Assembly: GCF_003369565.1 (NCBI RefSeq)
Contig: NZ_PIOD01000008.1
Coordinates: 1-64,000, forward strand
DNA: 64,000 nt
Direction of reading: 5' to 3'
Source: Oceanobacillus chungangensis
Lineage (GTDB): Bacteria > Bacillota > Bacilli > Bacillales > Amphibacillaceae
Part shown: positions 1 to 9,180 of the stretch, one piece after another
Numbering within the stretch: position 1 is the stretch's first letter
Layout: every line of letters starts with the position of its first letter
Notes under the pieces: generated by a model
Databases searched by the model: none
Seen by the model: the letters and a program-made list of their open reading frames with translations, nothing else
Told to the model about the DNA's origin: nothing
Translations under genes and position numbers: made by a program

Positions 1-25
1 ATACTAATCGATCGAGGACTTAACT
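1..25 (+). rRNA. 23S rRNA, 3' end only
   Basis: The first bases match the conserved 3' tail of Bacillaceae 23S rRNA (TACTAATCGATCGAGGACTT followed by AACT). The rest of the gene lies upstream of the window. It is followed at the normal distance by 5S rRNA and two tRNAs, so this is the end of an rRNA operon. Confidence 0.8.
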
Positions 26-147
26 AAATTCTTATTTGATTGTCGTTGACCATTACTCTTATTTAGTTTTTAAGGTATAAACCTAAAATACCTTGCTTTT
101 TATCTTTAAAAAGTATATAATAGAACTTGTCCTAATTTTTTAGGATT

Positions 148-264
<117 letters not shown>

Positions 265-312
265 AATAAATTGTTCTATACTAGAGTTAGAAACAATTTA
301 ATTTATTATTAT

Positions 313-389
<77 letters not shown>

Positions 390-406
390 ATTACTTTATA
401 GTTAAT

Positions 407-483
407 GGTCCGGTAGTTCAGTTGGTTAGAATGCCTGCCTGTCACGCAGGAGGTCGCGGGTTCGAGTCCCGTCCGGACCGCCA
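407..483 (+). tRNA. tRNA-Asp (GTC)
   Basis: A 77-nt cloverleaf with acceptor stem GGTCCGG/CCGGACC, anticodon GTC in the loop CTGTCAC, the TTCGAGTCC T-arm and an encoded CCA end. It sits 17 bp after the initiator tRNA and closes the rRNA-tRNA transcript. Confidence 0.95.
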
Positions 484-508
484 TTAAAAATATAATAGCA
501 TTGATACC

Positions 509-546
509 CACACAGGATTTCTTATACGAAAATCGTGTGTTTTTTA
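509..546 (+). terminator. Intrinsic terminator of the rRNA-tRNA operon
   Basis: CACAC-(AG)-GATTT pairs with AAATC-GTGTG around a 9-nt loop and is followed by a run of T residues. It is 25 bp after tRNA-Asp. Confidence 0.7.
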
Positions 547-743
547 ATATTTATAAACTTTATCTAATAATTTTTTTGATGATACTGTCTTTAATCAATC
601 ATCAATGGTCATTGGTACATATTGACTTGATTTTCGATGTTAATTGGCAGTTTGTATTATTCCCCATGAAGTTTACTAATGCTTGTGGAAATTAACTGTT
701 CACCTGGAAAGTCTGAACATAATTTATCTGGAATTGGATTAAA

Positions 744-980
744 ATGCTTTCAGGGGAGAGTAGCATTATTCCACTCAATCTTTTCCTTTTTCCTATTCTT
801 TTTGCTATTATTAGGATAGCTTTAAAAATAGAACTAAAAAGGATTGCAGAAAAGAACAATAAAAAGATAAGTAAAATAGGATATGTTAAAGTAGGCAATT
901 ATGAAGAACATATCCGTTTAACGATAGATAATAAAGAGGAACGTTTAGAGAAAAACCGATATAATCATTTAAGTAGGTGA
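744..980 (+). CDS. Possible small membrane protein (78 aa), unknown
   Basis: An ORF with one hydrophobic segment (about residues 9-28, PLNLFLFPILFAIIRIAL) followed by a strongly basic and then mixed-charge tail. It ends 4 bp before the tsaE start, and its last codons contain the AGGTGA that serves as the tsaE ribosome binding site, so translation could be coupled. No good ribosome binding site precedes its own ATG and I recognise no family. It may be a real small protein, a gene remnant, or chance; in B. subtilis thiL normally occupies this position and it does not resemble ThiL. Confidence 0.3.
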   Translation: MLSGESSIIPLNLFLFPILFAIIRIALKIELKRIAEKNNKKISKIGYVKVGNYEEHIRLTIDNKEERLEKNRYNHLSR

Positions 981-984
981 CTTT

Positions 985-1440
985 ATGAATAAACACCAGG
1001 TAAAAACAGAAACAGTTGAAGAAACAACAGCTATAGGACAGAAACTAGCTTCGTTACTTCAAACTGGTGATGTAATTACGTTAGAAGGCGATTTAGGCGC
1101 TGGTAAAACGACTTTCACAAAAGGATTGGCAAAAGGATTAGGTGTAGAACGTACGGTAAGTAGTCCTACATTTACAATAATAAAAGAGTACGAGGGAAGG
1201 CTTCCATTCTACCATATCGATGCATACCGACTAGAACATTCTGAAGAGGATATCGGTCTAGAAGAGTATATTCATGGAAATGGAGTGACGGTTATCGAAT
1301 GGGCGCAATTTATTGAGGAGTTTCTCCCTGAGGAACGTATAAATATTAGAATCAACTATATTAATGAAAACAAACGTGAGTTGGAATTTACCTCAACAAG
1401 CGGATATTTTGAATTAGTATTAAATGAATTATTGAGTTAG
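985..1440 (+). CDS. tsaE: TsaE, tRNA t6A biosynthesis ATPase
   Basis: Cytoplasmic P-loop ATPase that works with TsaB and TsaD to transfer threonylcarbamoyl to A37 of ANN-decoding tRNAs. The 151-aa protein has the Walker A motif GDLGAGKT at about residues 35-42, the family motif SPTFTI at about 60-65, and HIDAYRL at 77-83 followed by the WAQFIEE segment. Length is normal for the family. ATG at 985 is preceded by AGGTGA. It heads the operon tsaE-tsaB-rimI-tsaD, the same order as ydiB-ydiC-ydiD-ydiE in B. subtilis, with only 11 bp to tsaB. Confidence 0.95.
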   Translation: MNKHQVKTETVEETTAIGQKLASLLQTGDVITLEGDLGAGKTTFTKGLAKGLGVERTVSSPTFTIIKEYEGRLPFYHIDAYRLEHSEEDIGLEEYIHGNGVTVIEWAQFIEEFLPEERINIRINYINENKRELEFTSTSGYFELVLNELLS

Positions 1441-1451
1441 GAGTTACTTGA

Positions 1452-2159
1452 ATGAATCTACTTGCAATTGATACATCGAATCAAGTGCTAGGTGTAGCAA
1501 TACTAAAGGACGAGCAAATCATAGGAGAAGTAGTTACAAATATAGCGAAAAACCATTCCGTAAGATTAATGCCAGCAATTGACCAATTGATGAATGAGGT
1601 TTCCCTTACTCCAGAACAATTAGATAAGATTGTCGTTGCCAAAGGGCCGGGATCTTATACTGGGGTAAGAATTGGAATATCTACCGCGAAATCATTAGCA
1701 TGGGCACTAGACATCCCGATTACGGGCATTTCTAGTCTGGAAGTACTTGCTTATCAAGGGAGATTTTTTGAAGGAATTATTTGTCCGTTCTTCGATGCAC
1801 GTCGTGGCATGGTCTTTACTGGGTTTTATGAATGGCAGGAGAATGATCTTGTATCGGTCTATGAAGAGAAGAACATTTCAATGGAAGAGGTATTAGCGAA
1901 GCTTGCTGAAGAAAAGCGTAGAGTACTTTTCTTAAGTCCAGATATTTCGGTATATCAGGATGCAATAGAAGCAGCTTTAGGAAATTTAGCTATTATTCCT
2001 GAGGGGCCATATCATATTGCTAGACCTGGTTTCCTTGGGCTTGCTGGTCTAAGAAAAAGTGCGGAGCCAACACATACGCTAACACCGAATTATCTACGCT
2101 TAGCTGAAGCGGAGGCAAATTGGTTGAAAGCACAGAAGGAAAACGAGAAAAATGGATAA
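1452..2159 (+). CDS. tsaB: TsaB, t6A complex scaffold subunit
   Basis: Inactive paralogue of TsaD that dimerises with it and scaffolds the t6A-forming complex. The 235-aa protein has the ASKHA fold start NLLAIDTS at residue 2, the KGPGSYTGVRIG signature at about 64-75 and a C-terminal PNYLR segment. The ATG has AGGAG overlapping the tsaE stop codon. Its end overlaps the rimI start by 8 bp, so the genes are translationally linked. Confidence 0.95.
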   Translation: MNLLAIDTSNQVLGVAILKDEQIIGEVVTNIAKNHSVRLMPAIDQLMNEVSLTPEQLDKIVVAKGPGSYTGVRIGISTAKSLAWALDIPITGISSLEVLAYQGRFFEGIICPFFDARRGMVFTGFYEWQENDLVSVYEEKNISMEEVLAKLAEEKRRVLFLSPDISVYQDAIEAALGNLAIIPEGPYHIARPGFLGLAGLRKSAEPTHTLTPNYLRLAEAEANWLKAQKENEKNG

Positions 2160-2598
2160 AGTCCTTATACGAAAAATGGAAATTAAGGATGTAGAACATG
2201 TAGTAGAGGTTGAAAAAGCTTCGTTTACTATACCATGGACAACAGACATTTTTTATCAGGAAATTGTCGATAATAATTTCGCCCATTACTTTGTCATTGA
2301 ATTAAATGGGCAGATTGTCGGCTATGCTGGCGCATGGATTGTTATTGACGATGCACAAATTACGAATATCGCAATAATGCCAGAGTATCGCGGCTATAAA
2401 TTGGGAGAAAAGCTGTTCCAATATGTAATCCAATCAGCGATAGGGATGGGTGTACGGCATTTGTCATTGGAAGTACGTGTATCCAATCGTGTGGCCCAGT
2501 CGATGTATCGGAAGTTTGGGCTAGTTCCTGGTGGTATTCGAAAAAACTATTATACAGATAATCAAGAAGATGCTATTGTAATGTGGGTGAACTTATAA
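2152..2598 (+). CDS. rimI: RimI, ribosomal protein S18-alanine N-acetyltransferase
   Basis: GNAT acetyltransferase that in characterised homologues acetylates the N-terminal alanine of ribosomal protein S18. In this 148-aa protein the acetyl-CoA loop is RGYKLGEKL at about 80-88, preceded by the strand [10 protein letters not shown], and followed by LEVRVSN (106-112) and the Y-x-x-F-G-L turn (119-124) typical of RimI. The ATG overlaps the tsaB stop and its own stop overlaps the tsaD ATG (TAATG), which indicates tight coupling in the t6A operon. Confidence 0.93.
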   Translation: MDKVLIRKMEIKDVEHVVEVEKASFTIPWTTDIFYQEIVDNNFAHYFVIELNGQIVGYAGAWIVIDDAQITNIAIMPEYRGYKLGEKLFQYVIQSAIGMGVRHLSLEVRVSNRVAQSMYRKFGLVPGGIRKNYYTDNQEDAIVMWVNL

Positions 2599-3608
2599 TG
2601 AAAAAAGATACTTTTATACTAGGAATAGAAACAAGCTGTGATGAAACTGCTGTAGCGATTGTGAAAAATGGAACAGAAATAGTTTCCAATGTGGTTGCTT
2701 CGCAAATTGAAAGCCATAAACGTTTCGGCGGAGTAGTTCCGGAAATAGCGTCAAGACATCATGTCGAACAGATTACCGTTGTGCTTGAAGAAGCTTTCCA
2801 AGAAGCTGACATTAACTGGGAGCAAATTGATGCAATAACCGTTACCGAGGGTCCAGGACTTGTTGGCGCATTACTAGTCGGTGTCAATGCTGCTAAAGCA
2901 TTAGCATTTGGAAAGCAAAAACCGTTAGTCGGAGTCCATCATATTGCGGGGCATATTTACGCCAACAGATTGGAAAAGGAATTCGCGTTTCCACTTTTAG
3001 CTTTAATCGTATCAGGAGGGCATACTGAGCTTGTTTTAATGAGAGAGCACGGTTCTTATGAGTTAATCGGAGAAACACGTGATGATGCGGCAGGAGAAGC
3101 ATATGACAAGGTCGCTAGAATGCTTGATTTGCCATATCCAGGTGGACCACATATTGACCGATTAGCAACGATTGGTGAAGAAACGATTGATTTCCCTAGA
3201 GCATGGCTAGAAGACGGTAGCTATGATTTTAGTTTTAGTGGATTAAAATCATCGGTGATCAATAAAATTCATAATGCAAAGCAACGCGGGGAGACGCTGA
3301 AGGCAGAGGATATTGCTGCAAGCTTCCAAGCAAGTGTAGTTGACGTGCTTACAACAAAAACCCTCCGTGCTGCGAAGGAATTTAATGTGAAGCAAGTAAT
3401 TGTTGCAGGCGGGGTAGCTGCGAATAAGGGGTTAAGAACCGAATTGGAAGCAAAATTCTCTGAAACCAATATTCCATTGCTAATCCCACCACTTAAACTT
3501 TGCACAGACAATGCTGCCATGATTGCTGCTGCGGGGACGATTGCTTATGAACAAGGAAGACGCTCTGGTTTAGACTTGAATGCAAATCCTTCTCTATTAT
3601 TGAAATAG
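2598..3608 (+). CDS. tsaD: TsaD, tRNA N6-adenosine threonylcarbamoyltransferase
   Basis: Catalytic subunit that joins threonylcarbamoyl-AMP to A37 of tRNA. The 336-aa protein starts [19 protein letters not shown] and carries the metal-binding HHIAGH at about 114-119, VSGGHTEL, and the C-terminal [12 protein letters not shown] segment. I chose ATG 2598, five codons inside the longest frame, because GGTGA lies 7 bp upstream and it overlaps the rimI stop. The next 230 bp hold a DnaA-box cluster rather than a terminator. Confidence 0.95.
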   Translation: MKKDTFILGIETSCDETAVAIVKNGTEIVSNVVASQIESHKRFGGVVPEIASRHHVEQITVVLEEAFQEADINWEQIDAITVTEGPGLVGALLVGVNAAKALAFGKQKPLVGVHHIAGHIYANRLEKEFAFPLLALIVSGGHTELVLMREHGSYELIGETRDDAAGEAYDKVARMLDLPYPGGPHIDRLATIGEETIDFPRAWLEDGSYDFSFSGLKSSVINKIHNAKQRGETLKAEDIAASFQASVVDVLTTKTLRAAKEFNVKQVIVAGGVAANKGLRTELEAKFSETNIPLLIPPLKLCTDNAAMIAAAGTIAYEQGRRSGLDLNANPSLLLK

Positions 3609-3618
3609 GCAACAAAAC

Positions 3619-3781
3619 TTATCCACATACCTGTAGATATAAATCAGAAAAACTTATGATACTAATAATCTTATTGTGGATGGATGTTGGGGGAAACTTT
3701 AAAACACTATGTGGATAGTGTGTATAACTTCAATGTTAATTGATATATATGCACTTCTACTTTAAATGTGCTTGTGGATAA
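3619..3781. promoter_or_regulatory. Cluster of DnaA boxes
   Basis: Two perfect TTATCCACA boxes lie at 3619-3627 (plus) and 3773-3781 (minus). Two 8/9 matches abut at 3710-3718 and 3719-3727 (minus), and a 7/9 match lies at 3675-3683 (minus). All are in the 227-bp tsaD-rodA gap, which otherwise holds no gene. A DnaA-box cluster near gcp (tsaD) is, as I recall, one of the oriC-proximal clusters reported in B. subtilis; equivalence here is inferred from position. Confidence 0.7.
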
Positions 3782-3835
3782 TTTATAGAACATATTGTAT
3801 TGAGAAAAGAAGTCTGAAAAGAAATTTGGTGATAC

Positions 3836-5014
3836 ATGTTGAACAAGAAGCAATCCTATTATATGCAAACAGATTTGATTGTACTTTTTATATTATTTGT
3901 TTGTGTTAGTTTACTAGCCATTTATAATGCACAGCAATTTGAGCAATATGATGGTAAAAATTTCGTAATTCAACAGATCGTTTGGTATATAATTGGTATA
4001 TGTTTCATAGCTACAATCCAATTTTTTGATTTAGAACAATTATATAAAGTAAGTATTTACTCATATATTGCTGGACTTATAGTACTTGCTATTCTTTTAG
4101 TTAGTCCTGAATCAATTGCGAGGGAAATAAATGGTGCAAAGAGCTGGTTTACATTACCGGGCTTGTCGATACAACCGGCTGAATTTGCTAAAATAACGAC
4201 AATCCTTTATATGAGTAGGGTAATAGCAATGCATCGTTCGAAATTTGAATTAAACACTTTAAAAACAGATATTTTATTGCTTATTAAAATCCTAATTGTT
4301 GTTGCTCTCCCAATAGGACTAATTATGATGCAATCAGACTTTGGAACTTCTATGGTGTATCTATTTATTGCTGGAATGATGATTATTTTTGCAGGGATTA
4401 GCTGGAAGATAATCTTAAGTTTGATTGGTATAGTGGCTGCTGGTGCTGGAGCGGTTCTCGGATTTATCGTGAAGTTTCCAGACTTGGCTAAGGAAATTGT
4501 CGGAAAGGGCAATGCATACCAGATCGATCGAATTATGACTTGGTTTGACCCTGCCCAGCAAACAAGCAATGCGAGCTATCATTTCGATCGTGCCATTATG
4601 GGCTTAGGATCTGGACAGCTCTTTGGAAAAGGCTTAAATAGTATTGAGGTCTACTATCCAGAGGCACATTCCGATTTTATTTATTCCGTAATAGGAGAGA
4701 GCTTCGGCTTTGTTGGTGGCGCAATTGTAATCTTTTTATACTTTATGCTGTTATATAAACTTGTAACATTAGGGTTAAATATGTTTCAGCATTCGCCATT
4801 TGGTTCGTATTTCTGTTTTGGTTTCCTTAGTTTAATTCTTGTCCATGTTTTTCAAAATATTGGCATGACAATAGGTATAATGCCGATTACGGGTATTCCC
4901 TTGCTGTTAATTAGCTATGGTGGGAGCTCGGTCATGTCGACTATGCTTGGCTTAGGAATTGTATATCGAGTTGCTGTGGAGTACACAATCCAAAATGACT
5001 ATCTATTTAAATAG
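3836..5014 (+). CDS. rodA: RodA/FtsW-family SEDS peptidoglycan polymerase
   Basis: Polytopic membrane glycosyltransferase that polymerises lipid II with a class B PBP. The 392-aa protein has about ten membrane segments and the SEDS motifs NGAKSWF, QPAEFAKI, DFGTSMVY, GLGSGQLFGKGL, PEAHSDFIYSVIGE (catalytic aspartate region) and ISYGGSS near the C-terminus. RodA is favoured over FtsW because of the length and the PEAHSDFIYS motif, but the split is not certain. Start ATG 3836 has GGTGAT upstream. It is not in this position in B. subtilis, so it may be an extra SEDS copy. It stands alone, between the DnaA-box cluster and a terminator. Confidence 0.85.
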   Translation: MLNKKQSYYMQTDLIVLFILFVCVSLLAIYNAQQFEQYDGKNFVIQQIVWYIIGICFIATIQFFDLEQLYKVSIYSYIAGLIVLAILLVSPESIAREINGAKSWFTLPGLSIQPAEFAKITTILYMSRVIAMHRSKFELNTLKTDILLLIKILIVVALPIGLIMMQSDFGTSMVYLFIAGMMIIFAGISWKIILSLIGIVAAGAGAVLGFIVKFPDLAKEIVGKGNAYQIDRIMTWFDPAQQTSNASYHFDRAIMGLGSGQLFGKGLNSIEVYYPEAHSDFIYSVIGESFGFVGGAIVIFLYFMLLYKLVTLGLNMFQHSPFGSYFCFGFLSLILVHVFQNIGMTIGIMPITGIPLLLISYGGSSVMSTMLGLGIVYRVAVEYTIQNDYLFK

Positions 5015-5016
5015 GA

Positions 5017-5045
5017 AAAAGCCCATGAGTTTCTCATGGGCTTTT
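5017..5045. terminator. Bidirectional terminator between rodA and the convergent CBS gene
   Basis: A perfect 13-bp stem AAAAGCCCATGAG/CTCATGGGCTTTT with a 3-nt loop. A and T runs on both sides let it serve rodA on the plus strand and the convergent gene on the minus strand. Confidence 0.9.
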
Positions 5046-5132
5046 AAAATTAGCTTTAGATTATATTAAATCGAAGTAGCGATGTTGATATACTACGGAC
5101 AGCCAGCGAGTCATTGGCTATTGGAGTAAACA

Positions 5133-6509
5133 TTAAGCTTTCGGCCTAATATTAAAAGAGTTCTTACTGCCTTCCTCTATTTCTTCACTCAAATTACTTT
5201 CATCTTTGTTACCGTCGACTGTTAGGATTATTTTCTCTATTCGATTCTCAGCTACTTCGGTTACTTCAAACACGAGATTTTTATAAGTTATTACCGGACG
5301 TTCTTCCTTTGAAGGGATATAGCCAATTTCGCCAATTAGAAAACCACTTACTGTATCGAAGTCTTCGATAGGAAAATCGATATTGAGTATGTCTTGAAGC
5401 TCATAGAGATGGGCAACACCCTCGATAGAGTATTTATCAGGTGCAATCTGAATGATTTCCTTTTCTTCAGGCCCATCACTTTCACTGAATATCTCACCAA
5501 CAATTTCTTCAATAACGTCCTCAATTGTTACTAATCCTTCTGTACCGCCATATTCATCAAGTACTATAGCGATATGTGCATTATTTTTTTGCATATCAGC
5601 AAATAATACATCAATGGTTTGAGTTTCGAGTACAAAATACGGTTTTCGAATTAGTTCTTTCAAGTGAAAGTTTTCATCATGGTCATAATCGATAAACGGA
5701 AGTAAATCTTTTACATGGAGAATGCCAATAATGTTATCAATATCACCTTCAAAAATCGGGAATCTTGTATATTTAAATTCATTCACCATATCAACTGTTT
5801 CTTTTAATGTTGCATCAATCGAGAGAACAGACATATCGGTTCGATGCGTAATAATATCAGAGACATCTTTATCGTTAAAATCAAAGATATTATTAATCAT
5901 TAATCTTTCTGCAATATTTATAGTACCTCTCTCGCCGCCAACATCTACGAGCATTCTAATCTCTTCTTCTGTAGCTTCTTCACTATGTGCATTCGGATCA
6001 ATTCCGAACATACGAACAACTGTATTTGTTGAAAAAGTTAGAAGTTTAACTAAAGGTAAGAAAATCTTAAATAGAAATGTGAGTGGTTTTGCTACGAAAT
6101 TTGCGATTGCTTCTGTCTTTTGAATCGCAATTTGTTTCGGCATAAGCTCTCCGAAAACAAGTGTAAAGTATGATAGAACTAAAGTGATTACCACTACGGA
6201 AATCGTATTGAGCACGTCCATTTCTAATGGAACACCAATATTTGCTAAACCTCTTGCTAGCGGACCTGCAAAGAAGTCTGCTGCAAATGCACTGGATAAG
6301 AAACCAGCTAATGTAATACCTATTTGGATTGTACTAAGGAAGCGGCTTGGCTCTGAAATAAGATTATAAATCATTATTGCCTTCTTATCGCCATTTTCCG
6401 CCATTTTCTGTACTTTTGTATCATTCATTCCAACCAATGCCATTTCCGATGCTGCAAAGAAAGCATTAATTAAAATAAGCACAATAAGTGTTATGATTGC
6501 TATCGCCAA
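5133..6509 (-). CDS. CNNM/HlyC-CorC family CBS-domain membrane protein
   Basis: Integral membrane protein of the CNNM/CorC family, whose members are implicated in magnesium or other cation efflux. The 458-aa protein has an N-terminal DUF21 membrane domain (about 1-200, with the ANAFFAASEMALVG-type motif INAFFAASEMALV), two CBS domains (about 205-335, with TRFPIFEGDIDNIIGILHVKD) and a CorC_HlyC C-terminal domain (about 345-430, DFDTVSGFLI). The start is TTG with GGAGGG 8 bp upstream. It is a single gene that converges on rodA. Its specific substrate cannot be read from the sequence. Confidence 0.9.
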   Translation of the reverse strand: MAIAIITLIVLILINAFFAASEMALVGMNDTKVQKMAENGDKKAIMIYNLISEPSRFLSTIQIGITLAGFLSSAFAADFFAGPLARGLANIGVPLEMDVLNTISVVVITLVLSYFTLVFGELMPKQIAIQKTEAIANFVAKPLTFLFKIFLPLVKLLTFSTNTVVRMFGIDPNAHSEEATEEEIRMLVDVGGERGTINIAERLMINNIFDFNDKDVSDIITHRTDMSVLSIDATLKETVDMVNEFKYTRFPIFEGDIDNIIGILHVKDLLPFIDYDHDENFHLKELIRKPYFVLETQTIDVLFADMQKNNAHIAIVLDEYGGTEGLVTIEDVIEEIVGEIFSESDGPEEKEIIQIAPDKYSIEGVAHLYELQDILNIDFPIEDFDTVSGFLIGEIGYIPSKEERPVITYKNLVFEVTEVAENRIEKIILTVDGNKDESNLSEEIEEGSKNSFNIRPKA

Positions 6510-6711
6510 TTATATAACCCTCCATAAATTTCCAATCGTATCATACTAAGAAAGAGTACGATGATTGTAAACATTATACAATTTATTACATGCTCCTACA
6601 GTTTACCGATTGTTTTACACGGGCCGAACCTCCAAAAAAGTAACCATTATCTTCATGATAAGACAAATCATTCCACTTAAAGTATACGGCAATCTATATT
6701 TCGATACAAAT

Positions 6712-8634
6712 CTAAGCCTCTTGCAGTACCGACCATTCATCCATCAATTGCTCAATTTCCGAATTCATGTCGCTAATTTTTTCGTTTAACTCAAGCGATT
6801 TTTCATGGTTCTGATAAACTTCAGGTTCTGCCATTTTCTCTTCGACTTTAGTGATTTCTGATTCAAGCTGTTCAATCTTTTCTTCAATTTCCGTGATGCG
6901 ACGTTGTTTCTTCCGTCTTTCACTTTGCAGCTGTTTTTCTTCTTTAAAACTGAGCTTTTTCTTTTCTTCTTTAATAATAGGTTTCTCAATTTGCTGCAAA
7001 CGATGCAATTCTGCTTCTTCTTCTTTCTTCTCTAAATAATAATCATAATCACCTAAATAGATCGTAATCCCATCGCGTTGCATTTCTGCAACTTGATCGG
7101 TAATTTTATTTATGAAGTAGCGATCATGCGATACGAAGATAATGGTTCCTGGAAACTCATTTAATGCTGCTTCCAACACTTCCTTACTGTCGATATCCAA
7201 ATGGTTTGTCGGCTCATCCAATATTAGCAGGTTTGCTTTTTGCATCATCAATTTTGCTAGGGCTAATCGTGCTTTTTCGCCACCACTTAATGTAGGAACA
7301 GGTTTTAAAACATCATCGCCGGTAAATAGGAAATTTCCTAAAACTGTTCGAATGTCCTTTTCATTTATAGACGGATAGTCATCCCAGAGCTCTTGTAATA
7401 TTGTTTTCGATGACGATAAATCTGCTTGCTCCTGGTCATAGTAACCAATCTGGACATTCGTTCCTAAGTGAAGCGTTCCCTCGATTGGTTCTAATTTTCC
7501 CATAATCGTTTTCAATAATGTTGTTTTACCTACACCATTCGGGCCAACGAGGGCAATCCGCTCCCCGCGATTGACATGGAGCTTCGCATTTTTAAACAAT
7601 GTATCACTTTCATCATCATATCGGACTGCCAATTTATCTATCTTTAGTACATCATTGCCACTGCGACGATTGATTTGGAAAGCAAATGATGCAGAAGATT
7701 CGTCTCCTAGTGGTCTATCTAGTTTATCCATTTTTTCTAATTGTTTTCTTCTGCTTTGTGCACGTTTTGTCGTTGATGCACGAACAATATTACGTTGGAC
7801 GAAATCCTCTAATTTTTTAATTTCAGATTGTTGTTGTTCATATTCCCTTAATTCCTGTTCATAATCCAATGCCTTCTGATCTAAAAATTTACTGTATGTG
7901 CCATGATATTTCTTCGTTCGATGCCTGGAAATTTCATAAACAATGGAAACTGTTTTATCTAGAAAATAACGGTCATGTGAAACAATCACAACTGCACCAG
8001 GATAGTTTACTAAGTAATTTTCTAGCCATGAGAGTGTATCAATATCTAAATGGTTCGTAGGCTCGTCCAGAATAAGCAGCTGCGGCTTTTGTAATAGTAA
8101 TTTACCTAATGCAAGACGTGTCTTCTGCCCACCGCTTAACTCTGTAATTGGTGTATCGTAATCGAATCCTTGGAAATTTAATCCATTAAGAACTGCTTTA
8201 ATATCAGACTCATACTGATAGCCACCATTTGTTTGAAAGGCATGCTGCAGCTTGTCATAGCTTTGTAACAGTTTCTCATAATCTGCAGCAGGTAAATTGG
8301 TTGCCTGCTCCATTTGTTTCTCAAGTTTTCGCAGCTCCTGCTCCTGCAATTCAAGATGCATAAATACTTCAAGCATTTCATCCCAAATCGAATTTCCCGA
8401 TTCAAGCTCCATGTGCTGCGATAAATATCCTAATGTGAGGTCCTTCGGTTTGAAAATCTCCCCACCATCATGAGAAAGCTCCCCAGCCATTATCTTTAGT
8501 AGCGTTGACTTTCCCGCACCATTTCTGCCGACTATTGCGATGCGATCATTATTCTTCACTTCTATTTTTATATTTGCCAAAATCTCTTCCGCACCGAAGG
8601 ACTTTGATAACTCATTAATTTGCATTAATATCAA
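6712..8634 (-). CDS. ABC-F family ATPase (YdiF-like)
   Basis: Soluble tandem ATPase of the ABC-F family, which acts on the ribosome rather than in transport. About 640 aa with first Walker A GRNGAGKST, signature LSGGQKTRLALGKL and DEPTNHLD, a linker, second Walker A GPNGVGKTT, signature LSGGEKARLALAKL, and a charged coiled-coil C-terminal extension of about 90 residues rich in K and E. The longest frame extends 46 codons further, but GGGGTGA lies just upstream of TTG 8634, giving a start MILMQINELSKSFG that fits the family. Position between tsaD and rex matches B. subtilis ydiF. Confidence 0.92.
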   Translation of the reverse strand: MILMQINELSKSFGAEEILANIKIEVKNNDRIAIVGRNGAGKSTLLKIMAGELSHDGGEIFKPKDLTLGYLSQHMELESGNSIWDEMLEVFMHLELQEQELRKLEKQMEQATNLPAADYEKLLQSYDKLQHAFQTNGGYQYESDIKAVLNGLNFQGFDYDTPITELSGGQKTRLALGKLLLQKPQLLILDEPTNHLDIDTLSWLENYLVNYPGAVVIVSHDRYFLDKTVSIVYEISRHRTKKYHGTYSKFLDQKALDYEQELREYEQQQSEIKKLEDFVQRNIVRASTTKRAQSRRKQLEKMDKLDRPLGDESSASFAFQINRRSGNDVLKIDKLAVRYDDESDTLFKNAKLHVNRGERIALVGPNGVGKTTLLKTIMGKLEPIEGTLHLGTNVQIGYYDQEQADLSSSKTILQELWDDYPSINEKDIRTVLGNFLFTGDDVLKPVPTLSGGEKARLALAKLMMQKANLLILDEPTNHLDIDSKEVLEAALNEFPGTIIFVSHDRYFINKITDQVAEMQRDGITIYLGDYDYYLEKKEEEAELHRLQQIEKPIIKEEKKKLSFKEEKQLQSERRKKQRRITEIEEKIEQLESEITKVEEKMAEPEVYQNHEKSLELNEKISDMNSEIEQLMDEWSVLQEA

Positions 8635-8831
8635 AACGTTCACCCCATAAAATTCTAATTCTATTATTGATCTAATTATACAATAGGAAAGTATAAAAAA
8701 TTTCCTATTCCAACTCCAGTGGTTAGAAGACTTGGTTGTCACTAGGTCTTTCAGTGACAGCCTTAGTCGCACTTATGTAGTAAGAAATACTATATACTTT
8801 CTTAACTACCAAGATATTAAGATATGCCATA

Positions 8832-9042
8832 TCCAGCTCTAGCGCCCGTGCTCCTAGCTAGACTTCCCCTAATCTAAAGAAGACTTGCCGATTGGTTACA
8901 CATGAGGCTTAGCCACACTTATACACTTGTGGTGAAAGTTAACATCGATTTACTCTCACTTCTAAAGAGTTTACTTTACCTTCTCGAAGGTAAGTTCGAC
9001 ACATCGAACCACCCCCGTCCTTTTGGGGGGCAGTCTGTACAC
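8832..9042. repeat. Structured intergenic repeat, copy A
   Basis: Shares conserved blocks with 10642-10890: a left block containing CCCGTGCTCCTAGC and AGACTTCCC, a middle block AACATCGATT, and a right block ending TCGAACCACCCC plus a hairpin and GCAGTC-GTAC. In this copy the right block forms GTTCGA-caca-TCGAAC and a second stem CCCCC/GGGGG. It lies between the ABC-F gene and rex and is non-coding. Confidence 0.75.
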
Positions 9043-9088
9043 AGCACAAACTAGCTTTAAGCTTTTGTTCATTATACACGAAATTCAT

Positions 9089-9142
9089 TTGTGAAAATTA
9101 TCACGACTATTTACTTGATATCTGTTAAACTATAGGTAATAT
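9089..9142 (+). promoter_or_regulatory. rex promoter with a Rex-box-like operator
   Basis: A near palindrome TTGTGAAAATTATCACGA at 9089-9106 resembles the Rex operator consensus TTGTGAA-N4-TTCACAA. It is directly upstream of a plausible sigma-A promoter, TTGATA (9115-9120), 16 bp, TAATAT (9137-9142). This suggests NADH-sensitive autoregulation; that is an inference. Confidence 0.55.
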
Positions 9143-9180
9143 ATAAATAACTTGATTATTGAATTGAAAAGAGGATAAAT

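Noticed and set aside
6786-6989. Lysine-rich ORF inside the ABC-F gene
   Set aside because: Frame shadow of the charged C-terminal coiled coil of the ABC-F protein.
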